This document shows positions 20,516 to 30,146 of a stretch of 64,000 bases of DNA, in pieces. Position numbers and translations under genes: made by a program. Source of the DNA: Rhizosphaericola mali (GTDB taxonomy: Bacteria > Bacteroidota > Bacteroidia > Chitinophagales > Chitinophagaceae); the NCBI RefSeq assembly GCF_004337365.2, contig NZ_CP044016.1, positions 4,011,507 to 4,075,506 on the forward strand, written 5' to 3'. The notes beneath the pieces are model-generated. The model searched no databases and was not told the DNA's origin. It saw nothing but the letters and a program-made list of their open reading frames with translations. Within the stretch, counting starts at the first letter, position 1; the number at the start of each line of letters is the position of its first letter.

Positions 20516-22633
20516 ATGATCATGAAAAACAATTCTTCTAAAAAAGAGCAATTAAAAGATTATCTGATTGACAATGATGAAAAGATTCTTACAACAAATG
20601 ATGGTGTCCCTATTCACGATAACAATAACACATTAAAGGTAGGGCAAAGAGGACCTTCTTTGCAACAAGACCATATATTTTTTGATAAACTATTACATTT
20701 TGATAGGGAAAGAATTCCAGAAAGAGTTGTGCATGCAAGGGGTAGCGGTGCTCATGGGATTTTCGAAATGAAGGAGGATATTTCAGAATTCACATGTGCC
20801 AAATTTTTACAGAAAGGTGTAAAAACAGATGTCTTTACGCGCTTTTCGACAGTTGCTGGTTTTAAAGGATCAACGGATTTAGCTCGCGATGTTAGAGGGT
20901 TTTCCGTTAAATTTTATACGGAAGATGGGAATTACGATTTAGTTGGTAATAATATACCCGTATTTTTTATTCAAGATGCCATTAATTTCCCCGATCTCAT
21001 CCATTCCGTTAAACCAGAGCCGAATAACGAATACCCACAAGCGGCATCTGCCCATAACACCTTTTGGGATTTTGTTTCGTTAATGCCAGAATCGGCACAT
21101 ATGGTGATGTGGGCGATGTCAGACAGAGCTCTCCCTCGTTCCTTTCGGATGATGGAAGGGTTCGGAGTACATACCTTCAAATTAATCAATAATAAAGGAA
21201 AAGCCACTTTTGTCAAATTTCATTGGAAACCTAAATTAGGAGTACATAGCGTAGCATGGGATGAAGCACAGAAAATTTCTGGATACAACTCTGATTTTCA
21301 TCGTCAAGATCTTTATGAAGCCATTGAAAATGGTGATTTTCCTCAATGGGATTTGGGTTTGCAATTGATTGCGGAGGAAGATGAATTTAAATTTTCATTT
21401 GATATCTTAGATCCTACAAAACTGATTCCAGAAGAATTAGTTCCTGTAAAAATTGTAGGAACTATGACCTTAAACAGAAACCCAGAGAATTTCTTCTCAG
21501 AGACAGAACAAGCAGCGTTTGATCCTGGTCGTTTGGTGCCAGGAATAGATATAACAGATGATCCACTTTTACAAGGGCGTGTATTTTCTTATATGGATAC
21601 ACAAAACTACCGATTGGGTAGTAACTTTCATGAAATACCTATAAATAGGCCTATTAACGGAAAACATAACAATCAAAAAGACGGCAAATCCAGAATGGAT
21701 ATTTTGAAAGGAAATGTCAGTTACTTTCCAAATAGTCAGGCCGGAGGCTGTCCTTATCACGCTATGCTGAAAGGTGAAAATGGTTTTGAATCTCATGCCC
21801 AAAAAGTGAATGCACATAAACTCAGACAACGTTCTATTTCATTTGCGGACCATTTTACACAGGCGAGATTATTTTTTCATTCTCAACCTAAAACAGGACA
21901 GCAGCACATAATTGATGCCTATAGTTTTGAATTGAGTAAAGTGAAAGATCCTGTAATACGTAAAAGGGAATTGGCTATTTTGAACCAAATTGATTCAGAT
22001 TTAGCCAAAAAAGTGGGTAAGAATTTAAATATAGAACCTCCAAAAGAACTCGATGAATTAACTTTAAAATTTGCCCGTCAGATATGGTCCCAATACCCTA
22101 TAAAAGTTAAGAAACCGGAAGTAGAGAAATCTAAATCATTGGGAATGGATTTACCGGATGCAAAAGGTACTATTGCGACGAGAAAAGTTGCTATTTTGGT
22201 AGCTGATGGAGTAGTTAAAAAAAGTGTTGATACTATTAAAATTATTTTGGAAAAAGAAGGTGCTCAAGCGGTTATCATTAGTACCAAAGTTGGACCTTTG
22301 ATCTATGAAGACGGCAGCCATGAAGAAATTCAGCATAGTTATTTAACCGATGCGTCTGTTTTGTATGATGCATTTTATACTCCCTCAGGAAAAAATGTGG
22401 ATACACTTTTAGATAATGCAGATTATCTCCAATTCATAAACGAAGGTTTCAAACATTGCAAAGCCTTGGCGTTTGCAGAAGGCACAGAAAAATTGGTCGA
22501 AAAATCTTTGATTAAAAAAGACTGCGGTGTCGTGTTTGAAAAGGGCAATAAAAATTGGACACTCCAATTTATAGATATAATGAAGCAGCATCGTGTGTGG
22601 GATATTGAAATGGATCGCAAAGTTCCAGCTTAA
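20516..22633 (+). CDS. katE: large-subunit catalase (KatE/HPII type) with C-terminal class I glutaminase-like domain
   Basis: This 705-residue protein has the length of clade 2 catalases. The distal haem His lies in RVVHARGSGAHG (near residue 73), with VFTRFSTVAG and RGFSVKFYTEDGNYDLVGNN following. The proximal haem Tyr is in RVFSYMDTQNYRLGSNF (near 359). The C-terminal 150 residues (RKVAILVADGV...) are the DJ-1/PfpI-like domain of HPII. It breaks hydrogen peroxide into water and oxygen in the cytoplasm. An ATG two codons further on is an alternative start. It forms the oxidative-stress part of the cargo next to the chaperone genes. Confidence 0.95.
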   Translation: MIMKNNSSKKEQLKDYLIDNDEKILTTNDGVPIHDNNNTLKVGQRGPSLQQDHIFFDKLLHFDRERIPERVVHARGSGAHGIFEMKEDISEFTCAKFLQKGVKTDVFTRFSTVAGFKGSTDLARDVRGFSVKFYTEDGNYDLVGNNIPVFFIQDAINFPDLIHSVKPEPNNEYPQAASAHNTFWDFVSLMPESAHMVMWAMSDRALPRSFRMMEGFGVHTFKLINNKGKATFVKFHWKPKLGVHSVAWDEAQKISGYNSDFHRQDLYEAIENGDFPQWDLGLQLIAEEDEFKFSFDILDPTKLIPEELVPVKIVGTMTLNRNPENFFSETEQAAFDPGRLVPGIDITDDPLLQGRVFSYMDTQNYRLGSNFHEIPINRPINGKHNNQKDGKSRMDILKGNVSYFPNSQAGGCPYHAMLKGENGFESHAQKVNAHKLRQRSISFADHFTQARLFFHSQPKTGQQHIIDAYSFELSKVKDPVIRKRELAILNQIDSDLAKKVGKNLNIEPPKELDELTLKFARQIWSQYPIKVKKPEVEKSKSLGMDLPDAKGTIATRKVAILVADGVVKKSVDTIKIILEKEGAQAVIISTKVGPLIYEDGSHEEIQHSYLTDASVLYDAFYTPSGKNVDTLLDNADYLQFINEGFKHCKALAFAEGTEKLVEKSLIKKDCGVVFEKGNKNWTLQFIDIMKQHRVWDIEMDRKVPA

Positions 22634-22704
22634 TGCATGTAAAATGATCAAAATGAAGCAGAAAAATATCTGCTTCATTTACATTAACATAAAAATACCA
22701 GATC

Positions 22705-22947
22705 ATGATCCTACAAATGAATCCCACAATATTAGTAGATACTCCTTTGGGAAGAGGACAAGCAATTTTTATTATTGATTACGGAATGCATCAAAATTCC
22801 TGCTGGGTAGTCACCTTAGAAAAAAACGGAATTGTAAAACATTTTGATTCTAATGATATTATAGTTTGCACTAATTTTACGTTTCATATTAATACAGAGG
22901 GTAATACTATTTCAGACAAAGAATCTTCTAGTAAAAATAGAATTTAA
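22705..22947 (+). CDS. small protein of unknown function
   Basis: This 80-residue ORF begins MILQMNPTILVDTPLGRGQA and contains FIIDYGMHQNSCWVVTLE and VKHFDSNDIIV. It has the look of a small beta-barrel domain with a C-terminal polar tail. A start at the second Met (22717) is equally likely. I do not know a function. It lies 71 bases behind katE on the same strand and could be read with it. Confidence 0.6.
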   Translation: MILQMNPTILVDTPLGRGQAIFIIDYGMHQNSCWVVTLEKNGIVKHFDSNDIIVCTNFTFHINTEGNTISDKESSSKNRI

Positions 22948-23088
22948 TATATAATATTTACGATACTATATTCTCTACAACTATAAACAGAAATCATTGT
23001 AGCTCTATATATATTTTGCTATTCACTTGTATCATTTACTAGCATGCGTAAATTGAAATCATTTATATAATAAATAGTTTTAAATAAA

Positions 23089-24081
23089 TCAATTTCTAAT
23101 CTCCTTACGCATAAATAGTGTATAAGCAAAAGCAAAAACAAGGATGGTGACAGCAATCAAACCGCTTAATTGTGGCCAAACGATCAATAGGCTATCCCAT
23201 GTAGTTAGATTTGACGGTAGAGTTCCAGTCATCTGCTCCATAGTTAATGGACCGAGGCTACGCACGGATGGCATCAACAAAATTGTAGTGGCATCCATAT
23301 AAAGTTGATTAGGCGTAAATCGTAAAAGATCCATTATTATACTATTGTAGTAAATAAGCTCATCTTGGGATATTGTATTTGGATCTGGCAAAAAAAACTT
23401 CATACACATTTGCAATAGAATAGGGTAAAAAACACTAAAAAATAACCAAATACCAATTGCCAATAATGCAGATGTTGAAGTCTGATTATATTTTATGGAA
23501 AGCATAATAGATATACTCAACCAAAAGCCAACATACAAAACTGTCAAAAAGATTAGTACTAATATTCTAATAATTTCACTCGGTTCTATCGACACTCCTG
23601 TATATAGCATCCCAACTCCAACACTTAACATAAACAGAGATAAAAAAAAGGTAGCAACTATGATTATTGGTGAAGTAAATTTAGCAAGTAAAAGTGTATC
23701 TCTATAAATTGGTTGTGAAAGCATTTTTATCAAAGTACCATTATTTCTTTCTGAATTAACCGCGTCAAATCCCAATGCGATTCCTAATAATGGTCCTAAA
23801 AATCCAATAAAAACATGAAATCTTGGTAAATTGCCATCTCCACTTGTTAATAATTTTAAATAAACAAATGACTTCGTGCTGTCATAATTAGCTCCTAAGG
23901 TATTTTTTAAATTTGACAAAGATGCATACATTGTTGCTAAGAAAGTAAGTATTATTAGTATTGCCAATATGATGAATCGCACACTTGATACTAAATCTTT
24001 AACCTCCTTTCTGACTATAACTGACAAATTGCTAAATGTTGGATTTTGCAAATCCTTTTGAGATATAGTTTTTAAGCCCAT
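23089..24081 (-). CDS. ABC-2 type permease
   Basis: About 330 residues with six membrane helices: a first one near residue 40 (FIILAILIILTFLATMYA), a large extracellular loop, then five more towards the C-terminus. The cytoplasmic segment NSERNNGTLIKMLSQPIYRDTLLLAKF is typical of ABC-2 permeases. The start at MGLKTISQKDLQ leaves 7 bases to the upstream ATPase gene; the longer frame would overlap it. It pairs with the ATPase and the NEW3 protein to form an exporter of unknown substrate. Confidence 0.85.
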   Translation of the reverse strand: MGLKTISQKDLQNPTFSNLSVIVRKEVKDLVSSVRFIILAILIILTFLATMYASLSNLKNTLGANYDSTKSFVYLKLLTSGDGNLPRFHVFIGFLGPLLGIALGFDAVNSERNNGTLIKMLSQPIYRDTLLLAKFTSPIIIVATFFLSLFMLSVGVGMLYTGVSIEPSEIIRILVLIFLTVLYVGFWLSISIMLSIKYNQTSTSALLAIGIWLFFSVFYPILLQMCMKFFLPDPNTISQDELIYYNSIIMDLLRFTPNQLYMDATTILLMPSVRSLGPLTMEQMTGTLPSNLTTWDSLLIVWPQLSGLIAVTILVFAFAYTLFMRKEIRN

Positions 24082-24088
24082 AATTGAT

Positions 24089-25072
24089 TCACTTTTTAAT
24101 AAAACGCCTAGCTTGCTCGCTGTTATTATTTTCAAAGTAACGTTGGTATATTTCATCCAATCCATAATTTTGCTGCTCTACTCCGCAAATAGAAACATTC
24201 AAGTTGACTAAATTTCTTACAATAGTCGACGTGCATGATTGTTTACACTCTATGATGATTTGATTCAAGTTAAGCAAGGAAACCTTTTTGACTATTTCTA
24301 ATGTTAGAAGAGAACGCTCTATTAATTTAAAATCTTCTACCGGAGTATCTGTAGTAATTTTTATTGTGTTGGGCTCCGTTCCAAATAATTCGCTTGCTAA
24401 ACTATTAACATCTCCTTGCGCCAATAAACTTCCGTTTACAAATATTCCTACTCGGTCGCAAATCTTCTGTACTTGGTATAAATAATGCGATGATAACAGA
24501 ACTGTTAATTTTCTATTTTCATTGAGTTGTTTAATTAAACGTAGAAAATCCTGAACGCCGCTTGGATCAATACCTAAAGTTGGTTCATCCAATATTACAA
24601 CTTCAGGGTTGCGAATCAACACATCTGCAAGCCCCAGGCGTTGTTTCATACCACGAGAATAGGTTACTACTTTATTTTCTCGGACTTTATACAATCCTAC
24701 TAAGTCTAAAACATTTGTTATATGATCCCTTAGTTTATACTCTTTAATACCATTCAAGCGGGCAGTATAAGATAGATTTTCGTAAGCTGTAAGATCTTTA
24801 TAAAAACCCAGACTGTCGGGCATATAACCAACCTTTCTTTTGATTTGGATCGGATTCATAATTGGGTCATAACCACATACTGACATCTTTCCTGATGTAG
24901 GCTCCGTAAGCCCCAACAACATTAAAATAGTAGTAGTTTTTCCTGCTCCATTTGGACCGAGCAATCCAAATATTTCACCTTTATTAATGCTTAAGTTAAG
25001 ATTATTCACCGCTCTTAGGCTGCCATATTTCTTCACTAGACCATTAATCTCAATAATTGGAACTTCCATCAT
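24089..25072 (-). CDS. ABC transporter ATP-binding protein
   Basis: The 327-residue protein has Walker A GLLGPNGAGKTTT, the signature YSRGMKQRLGLADVLI and Walker B EVVILDEPTLGIDPSG, with the switch His in LLSSHYLYQV. A C-terminal domain of about 110 residues follows, as in NosF/CcmA-like exporters. The gene begins one base before the stop of the NEW3 gene's end and is followed by the permease after 7 bases, so the three genes are one operon. Confidence 0.93.
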   Translation of the reverse strand: MMEVPIIEINGLVKKYGSLRAVNNLNLSINKGEIFGLLGPNGAGKTTTILMLLGLTEPTSGKMSVCGYDPIMNPIQIKRKVGYMPDSLGFYKDLTAYENLSYTARLNGIKEYKLRDHITNVLDLVGLYKVRENKVVTYSRGMKQRLGLADVLIRNPEVVILDEPTLGIDPSGVQDFLRLIKQLNENRKLTVLLSSHYLYQVQKICDRVGIFVNGSLLAQGDVNSLASELFGTEPNTIKITTDTPVEDFKLIERSLLTLEIVKKVSLLNLNQIIIECKQSCTSTIVRNLVNLNVSICGVEQQNYGLDEIYQRYFENNNSEQARRFIKK

Positions 25073-25993
25073 TTACCGTCTCCCATATTTTTTAATGAGA
25101 AAATAAACTAAGGCAATTGACCCTATTATTATTATTATGCCAATCCAACCAGTAAGCAAAGATGCTTTGACCGTTAAGCGTAATACTGTGTCTGAATTAA
25201 TATAAGGTGTTTTAGCTGACAATGTAGCTTGATAATCCCCAGAAAGCGTTTTGTCAGGAACTTGAATGGAAACAATAATTTGTTTTGTTTCTCCTGGTGA
25301 AAGATGCGATATCTTGGATGGATCAAAAACTGCCTGCCAATTCGGAGGAAGTTGATTTGACAAGTCGATACCATCAAGTGCAATATTTCCAGTGTTTTTT
25401 AACTCTAGTGTAATGGATTGCGTAGCCCCTTGAGTTAAATCTTGGTTTAATTTACCGGACGGAGTGGAAAGTTGCAAACCATAAGTTCCTTTAACTACTG
25501 CTTCTAAATCTAATTTTGTACTATCTCCATTAGCTACACCAAAAACTGTTACCGCAGTTTTCCCAGGTTCAGCAGAAATGGAAGGAATTATCTCTATGGA
25601 TAAATTCTGTGTTTGTTTGGCTAGAACATTTAAAGCAGTTACTGGACTTCCTCCGACTTTGTAAGCGATCTGCCATCCATTTGGTAAATTGGCACTCAAT
25701 TGATAATTCTTATCTACATCACTAGAGTTATAAAGTGAAGCACTATAATTAAATGTTGAATTTGTTGCCGCTTCTAGATTAAACAATTGCGCAGACAATC
25801 CTGATTTAGGAAGGGTACTCTGGGCATAACAATACGTAAAGTTAGACAGAAAAGAAAGTGACAAAAATAAGCACAATTGGTGAACTCTTCCGGACACCAA
25901 CAAAACGTGTTTTTTAAAATTTGCTAACATAACAATTAATAAATAGACTATAATTTTTAATTTATTCATTAACAGAAATCCAGCGAACTCCAT
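25073..25993 (-). CDS. NEW3-domain (COG1470-like) membrane-anchored protein
   Basis: The protein has an N-terminal signal (hydrophobic LCLFLSLSFLSNFTYCYAQ), two Ig-like NEW3 repeats (NLPNGWQIAYKV and QLPPNWQAVFDPSKISHLSPGE, each with the NLPxxW pattern) and a C-terminal membrane helix (WIGIIIIIGSIALVYFLI) ending in Lys/Arg. The signal suggests that the real start is one of the internal Met codons, such as MLANFKKH at 25930, rather than the first. It abuts the ATPase gene. The set NEW3 / ATPase / ABC-2 permease occurs in several phyla; its substrate is not known to me. Confidence 0.75.
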   Translation of the reverse strand: MEFAGFLLMNKLKIIVYLLIVMLANFKKHVLLVSGRVHQLCLFLSLSFLSNFTYCYAQSTLPKSGLSAQLFNLEAATNSTFNYSASLYNSSDVDKNYQLSANLPNGWQIAYKVGGSPVTALNVLAKQTQNLSIEIIPSISAEPGKTAVTVFGVANGDSTKLDLEAVVKGTYGLQLSTPSGKLNQDLTQGATQSITLELKNTGNIALDGIDLSNQLPPNWQAVFDPSKISHLSPGETKQIIVSIQVPDKTLSGDYQATLSAKTPYINSDTVLRLTVKASLLTGWIGIIIIIGSIALVYFLIKKYGRR

Positions 25994-26504
25994 GGGTTCA
26001 GATTACTTGTTTTAATTGCTAAAATATATAAAGACTCAAATAAAAAAAAATTTTCTTCTTTTTTTTCGTTAGGACTATAATATTTTTTAATAAATAATTC
26101 TCTTTACACAGGTATAAATAAAAATCCAAATGTAAAAACATTTGGATTATCTTCATTTTAAACTACTAAAACTCTTTGTGTGGACACACATTAAGCATTA
26201 TTCTACAATTTATGATTTATAAGTGTAATATAATTAATTGAATTAAAATGTTAATGAAAAAGCCTGAATGTGAAAACATCCAGACTACCAACCTACTGTA
26301 AATATTTTTAAATATACTTACTTATTCTTGAATTAACCAATATATCCCCTCACCATTTGGTTACTAAACAAATCATTATTCTGGCAATAATATTCGGGGT
26401 ATAAATTCTGTAACAAGTATGAATATTGCAGATATGGTAATTAGATTTGATTATTCAATATTAAATGATTATAATATAGTAGTTCAAAAAATTAAAATTT
26501 ACAT
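25994..26504. other. intergenic region with hairpins
   Basis: No gene is seen. A 10-bp hairpin with an AAAA loop (ATCCAAATGT / ACATTTGGAT) is at 26124-26147. A second, weaker one with the core ATGTGAAAACAT is near 26262-26284. Both have the form of small terminators. Confidence 0.5.
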
Positions 26505-26582
26505 ATGATTCTATCCATAATAATTTGTATTTCAATAGCCATTTTTCTAGCAATAACTTCCAAACCTGAAAAAAAAAGATAA
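26505..26582 (+). CDS. 25-residue membrane peptide (KdpF-like in shape)
   Basis: The ORF from ATG at 26505 reads MILSIIICISIAIFLA followed by ITSKPEKKR and a stop: one membrane helix and a basic Lys-Pro-Glu tail. This is the shape of KdpF, but no kdp genes are present. It may equally be a chance ORF in AT-rich DNA. Confidence 0.25.
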   Translation: MILSIIICISIAIFLAITSKPEKKR

Positions 26583-26683
26583 ATAAATCCATTCACATAA
26601 GTAGCCTCTCATTTTTACAAAAACTGCTATTGTTTTCTCTTTCTTTCTAATTGAAATCCTCGGATAATTATTTTTCTTAGAAC

Positions 26684-26717
26684 AAAGAGCGTCAAAGAAA
26701 GAGCGCCAAAGAAAGAG
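26684..26717. repeat. 14-bp tandem repeat
   Basis: AAAGAGCGTCAAAG and AAAGAGCGCCAAAG follow each other directly, and a third partial unit AAAGAG comes next. They lie about 100 bases before the small ORF at 26817. Confidence 0.6.
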
Positions 26718-26816
26718 ATCATTTATTTACGCCGTTTTCATTATTATAGTCAAAAACGCCACACAATAAAGTGGCAAAATAATTAGTTTTACATTTACAG
26801 ACCTAAAGGCAAAGCG

Positions 26817-27041
26817 ATGATTTTAAGAGTAAAAAAAGCAATAAACGAAGTGTGGTTCGATCAGGGGCAATGGGAATATGTTGAAATAAATAGTGAAGAT
26901 ATTGATTATATAGAAGACGTCTCGGATAATGCTTTTGAACATTCCCACTCAAAAATATTTTGGAAAGATAAATCCAAAGACCCAATTTTTTTGGTTGAGT
27001 TCAAAGATGAACTCATTAAAAAATATAATATCCCATTTTAA
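26817..27041 (+). CDS. small acidic protein of unknown function
   Basis: This 74-residue ORF (MILRVKKAINEVWFDQGQWE...) is acidic and rich in aromatic residues, without membrane segments or known motifs. Its codon use is protein-like. It stands alone between two hairpin-rich stretches. Confidence 0.5.
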   Translation: MILRVKKAINEVWFDQGQWEYVEINSEDIDYIEDVSDNAFEHSHSKIFWKDKSKDPIFLVEFKDELIKKYNIPF

Positions 27042-27253
27042 AATGGACACTATTCCATCAACTTATTTAAACAAACTATTTTCATCAGATTTAAGCTAAA
27101 ATTCGTTCAAGTCAAAGTGTCGCAATTTCATATTTAAAACAGATAGGATAAATAAATTTCTAGGATTCAAAATATTATTAAGCCTTTTTTTACATGGTAA
27201 TTTCTTACCTTTATAGTATTGTAATTAGTTTTTTCTTAAACGGTTAGTTATTA

Positions 27254-27278
27254 GCCTCGATATCCATCGGGGCTTTTT
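27254..27278 (+). terminator. terminator-like hairpin 1 of 3
   Basis: GCCTCGAT-ATCC-ATCGGGGC is an 8-bp stem with a 4-nt loop, followed by a T run. Its loop region CGATATCCAT is shared with the second hairpin. Confidence 0.6.
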
Positions 27279-27395
27279 AATTTTTAATATATTTGCTATT
27301 GAAATTATTGGACAGATATTTCGCTTGATAAATTTAAAATTTTTAAAGAAAATATTAATTTTATTGTTCATTAAGTATTACAATGCGATTAACAC

Positions 27396-27424
27396 GGCCC
27401 CGATATCCATTAGGGCCTTTTTTA
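27396..27424 (+). terminator. terminator-like hairpin 2 of 3
   Basis: GGCCC pairs with GGGCC around CGATATCCATTA, followed by six T and an A/T tail. It repeats the loop of hairpin 1, although the stem differs. Confidence 0.6.
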
Positions 27425-27477
27425 TTTTTATAATAAATAATAAATTTGCAACTCATATTGATATCTAAAAGCTATTC

Positions 27478-27510
27478 AGGATCTTGGATTTCTATCTAGG
27501 ATCCTTTTTA
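27478..27510 (+). terminator. terminator-like hairpin 3 of 3
   Basis: AGGATCTTGGA pairs with TCTAGGATCCT (one wobble and one mismatch), followed by TTTTTA. No gene is seen between the three hairpins; the stretch 27511-27900 shows nothing either. Confidence 0.55.
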
Positions 27511-27908
27511 TTTATAAAATAATCAATAACTTTACGCTTTACATAGAAAGAAAAAAAACTTAAAGGGGCTCCATGTCTATGGAGACCAACATTAAAACGT
27601 ATTTGTAACTTTGTTAATACACATTCAAATAGGATAATTAATTTGTATATTATTTAAATCTTGCTTGATTTTAAGTAACTTAATACTAAGATGCCATCCA
27701 TTAAAAACTTTTATACAATAACAGAAACATCTTGGAATCAAATAATATTATAAGTGTAGCTATTCATGAATTTTGGATATCTAATCAAATTCATCTTTTA
27801 TAATAAAACTAAAGTCTTTCTATATCCATATCTTCTTAAGTTATATAAATGCTGCGTAAAAATAAACAATTCCTAATTTAGTTTAATGTTTTGGATTGTA
27901 ATAAAAAA

Positions 27909-27930
27909 GCCAGAGATAGACATCTCCGGC
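27909..27930 (-). terminator. terminator of the type IX surface protein gene
   Basis: On the minus strand, GCCGGAGATGTCTATCTCTGGC forms an 8-bp stem with a loop of 6 and one mismatch, followed by six T. It is 28 bases past the stop of the gene at 27958. Confidence 0.75.
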
Positions 27931-27957
27931 GAATCTTCTAAATTTTAATTTTTAAAA

Positions 27958-29535
27958 CTAATTCTTAATTATTTTATAACTACCTATTTTTATCCCCTTC
28001 GGGCTAAATAATTCAATTATTACTATACCTGATTTAACATTTGATAATGAAATATACCCAGGAGATGTATTTAGTGTTCCCGTGAGAATAATTTTACCAC
28101 TCAAATCAATAACTTTATACAAGCTGCCACTAGGTACATTATCAATATTCACTCTGTCAGTTGTTGGATTAGGATAAATTTTAATAGCGGGTTGAAGTAT
28201 TGATTGAATATTGATAGAGATTATTTTGCTAAGGGCTGATTTTCCATCTAAGTCATATTGTATCAATCTATAATAGTTTACTCCACTATTAGGAGTATTA
28301 TCTACAAAATTGTAACTAGATCCATTTCCACTACCATTTGAAAAATGACTATCAACTCTTCCAATTTGAGACCAATCCGTTGCATTCAGACTTCTCATTA
28401 CCGAAAAATAACTATTGTTTATCTCGATCCCGGTAGTCCAACTAAGATTAACTTTGTTATCAGAATAAACCGCATTTAGCTCTTTACTATAGTTAACAGG
28501 TAAAACACTTGTATTATAATCCCTTGTGATTTCGTATACATTAAATGATTGAAGCAAGCCTACAACACTACTATTGCTAATTACCTTAACTTGGTTAAAA
28601 GAAGCCGTTGCGGGAATGTTTAACCATCCTTTGGATGTATTACTTCCCAGTAATTCTAGATCGATTAGATTCCACCCAGTACTTTCTGTGCTTTGAACAA
28701 CGACCCCGTTATTTAAAAGTTGTACAGTTATTGGACCATTTATCAATGATAAGCTCAATAAAGTTCCTGGATCTCCTATCAATACATGTGCATAAGATCC
28801 GCTAGGATACAATCCAGCAAACAAGCCTGTAACCTGTTGTTGGGCGGCAATATTTGCTGCGGCGAACAGAGTAGCTGTTGTAGCGGTATCTCCATCTATG
28901 CAATTATATGGATTAAGTACCGATGATAAAGCGCTTCCTACATTCAGCAATGAAGTTGTTTCGGTGCCAGCAAGAACATCAAATGGTGTCGTAGGCAAAG
29001 AACCCGTAGATGATATTTCATAATAAGCTCCATAAACATTTGCTGTAATACCAAGTCCTACTGTTGATCCTAATCTTACTCTTATGCTTTTTACTGCTAC
29101 TGTATTTGTTATTACATATTCATTCGTATTTTCTCCTCCCAACAAGCCTATTACAGAAACATTACCAGTAGAAGATATCTGAGTCCCATTGTCATCGAGT
29201 GCTGCAACAATTGTATAGCCTCCGACATTAACGCCTGAAGCGACGGTTCCAACTTTTACATGAATTGCCGTATTTGCTGGCACGGCACTTGCAAATGTTA
29301 AAATCTGCTGATAGCCTCCAGCAACTAAGGCTAATCCTATTGTTAGTGAACTTGCCGTACTGCTTGAATTGTCTATGGCATTGTCCGCAGAACTTATACC
29401 ACCTGCACCCAGCCCCCAAGAGCTATTTGTTTGGCTATTTGCATAGACCCTTGATACCGGACCTGAAATTTGTGCATTCAGTTTTGACACACTAATTAAA
29501 TAAATTAATGCAATTAAAGTGTAAATGTGTTTCAT
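27958..29535 (-). CDS. secreted surface protein with type IX secretion C-terminal domain
   Basis: The 525-residue protein has a signal peptide (TLIALIYLISVSKLNAQ). The N-terminal 330 residues contain two similar halves rich in Gly, Ser and Val (SADNAIDNSSSTASS and NPYNCIDGDTATTAT), each like a discoidin-type beta domain. A fibronectin-like module (VNLSWTTGIEINNSYFSV ... NYYRLIQYDLDGKS) follows, and the C-terminal sorting domain begins at IKIYPNPTTD. It should be exported by the type IX system and attached to the cell surface. The last 190 residues are clearly related to the protein at 37321. Confidence 0.85.
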   Translation of the reverse strand: MKHIYTLIALIYLISVSKLNAQISGPVSRVYANSQTNSSWGLGAGGISSADNAIDNSSSTASSLTIGLALVAGGYQQILTFASAVPANTAIHVKVGTVASGVNVGGYTIVAALDDNGTQISSTGNVSVIGLLGGENTNEYVITNTVAVKSIRVRLGSTVGLGITANVYGAYYEISSTGSLPTTPFDVLAGTETTSLLNVGSALSSVLNPYNCIDGDTATTATLFAAANIAAQQQVTGLFAGLYPSGSYAHVLIGDPGTLLSLSLINGPITVQLLNNGVVVQSTESTGWNLIDLELLGSNTSKGWLNIPATASFNQVKVISNSSVVGLLQSFNVYEITRDYNTSVLPVNYSKELNAVYSDNKVNLSWTTGIEINNSYFSVMRSLNATDWSQIGRVDSHFSNGSGNGSSYNFVDNTPNSGVNYYRLIQYDLDGKSALSKIISINIQSILQPAIKIYPNPTTDRVNIDNVPSGSLYKVIDLSGKIILTGTLNTSPGYISLSNVKSGIVIIELFSPKGIKIGSYKIIKN

Positions 29536-30146
29536 TAGAAGTGATTTATGTTGGATGAATAAAATCTATTAAATCAACTAATAACCTTTCTAACACTATA
29601 ATTTATTTTAGCATTAGCATTAAGTTCTACATCATTATTTAATTTTTTTTCAAGCTAAATCGACAATTCCCAAACTGTTTCTTAATCTTAATCTCGGGTT
29701 ATAGTTATGATTGTATCGTGAAATTAATATTATAATTCAATCAAATCTATCACTCTTGTTACATTGTATATATATATTGTTTCCTTTTTGTATTGTGTAT
29801 TGATAATTATCAATACACAATAGTTTTGAAGGACAAAAAAATTGTAAATCAATTACAGTTTAACTTTATAAGAAAGTAAATTGTAAGACAAAAAAATTAC
29901 GCTTAATCGCAGTATATAAAAAATGCTCATATGTAGAAACACATGAGCCACACATTCTAAAATTCTAATTTTAGATAAAAATGTACAAAAAATGAAAATC
30001 GATCAAATCCAAGCGTAGACACACTTAGACAAATTTATTGAACCATGTATTTGATAAAGATAAAAAATATTTTAATATTTTTAATGGAATGGTTATATGA
30101 TATATTGTAAAATAGCATTTAATACAGTTATGAAAAAATGAAGGAA
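29536..30146. other. geneless region with a 32-bp palindrome and a hairpin
   Basis: No ORF is visible. It holds the upstream region of the type IX gene, the perfect palindrome at 29791-29822, and a hairpin near 29927-29948 (GCTCATATGT / ACACATGAGC, one mismatch). Confidence 0.5.
29791..29822. repeat. 32-bp perfect palindrome
   Basis: TATTGTGTATTGATAA is followed without spacer by its exact reverse complement. It lies 256 bases before the type IX gene and 325 bases after radC. Such length without mismatch is beyond a usual operator. Confidence 0.75.

Noticed and set aside
26505-26582. True KdpF
   Set aside because: The peptide has the same shape, but no kdpABC genes are in the window, so I kept it only as a doubtful membrane peptide.
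26684-26717. CRISPR-like array
   Set aside because: Only two and a half 14-bp units without spacers and no cas genes in the window.
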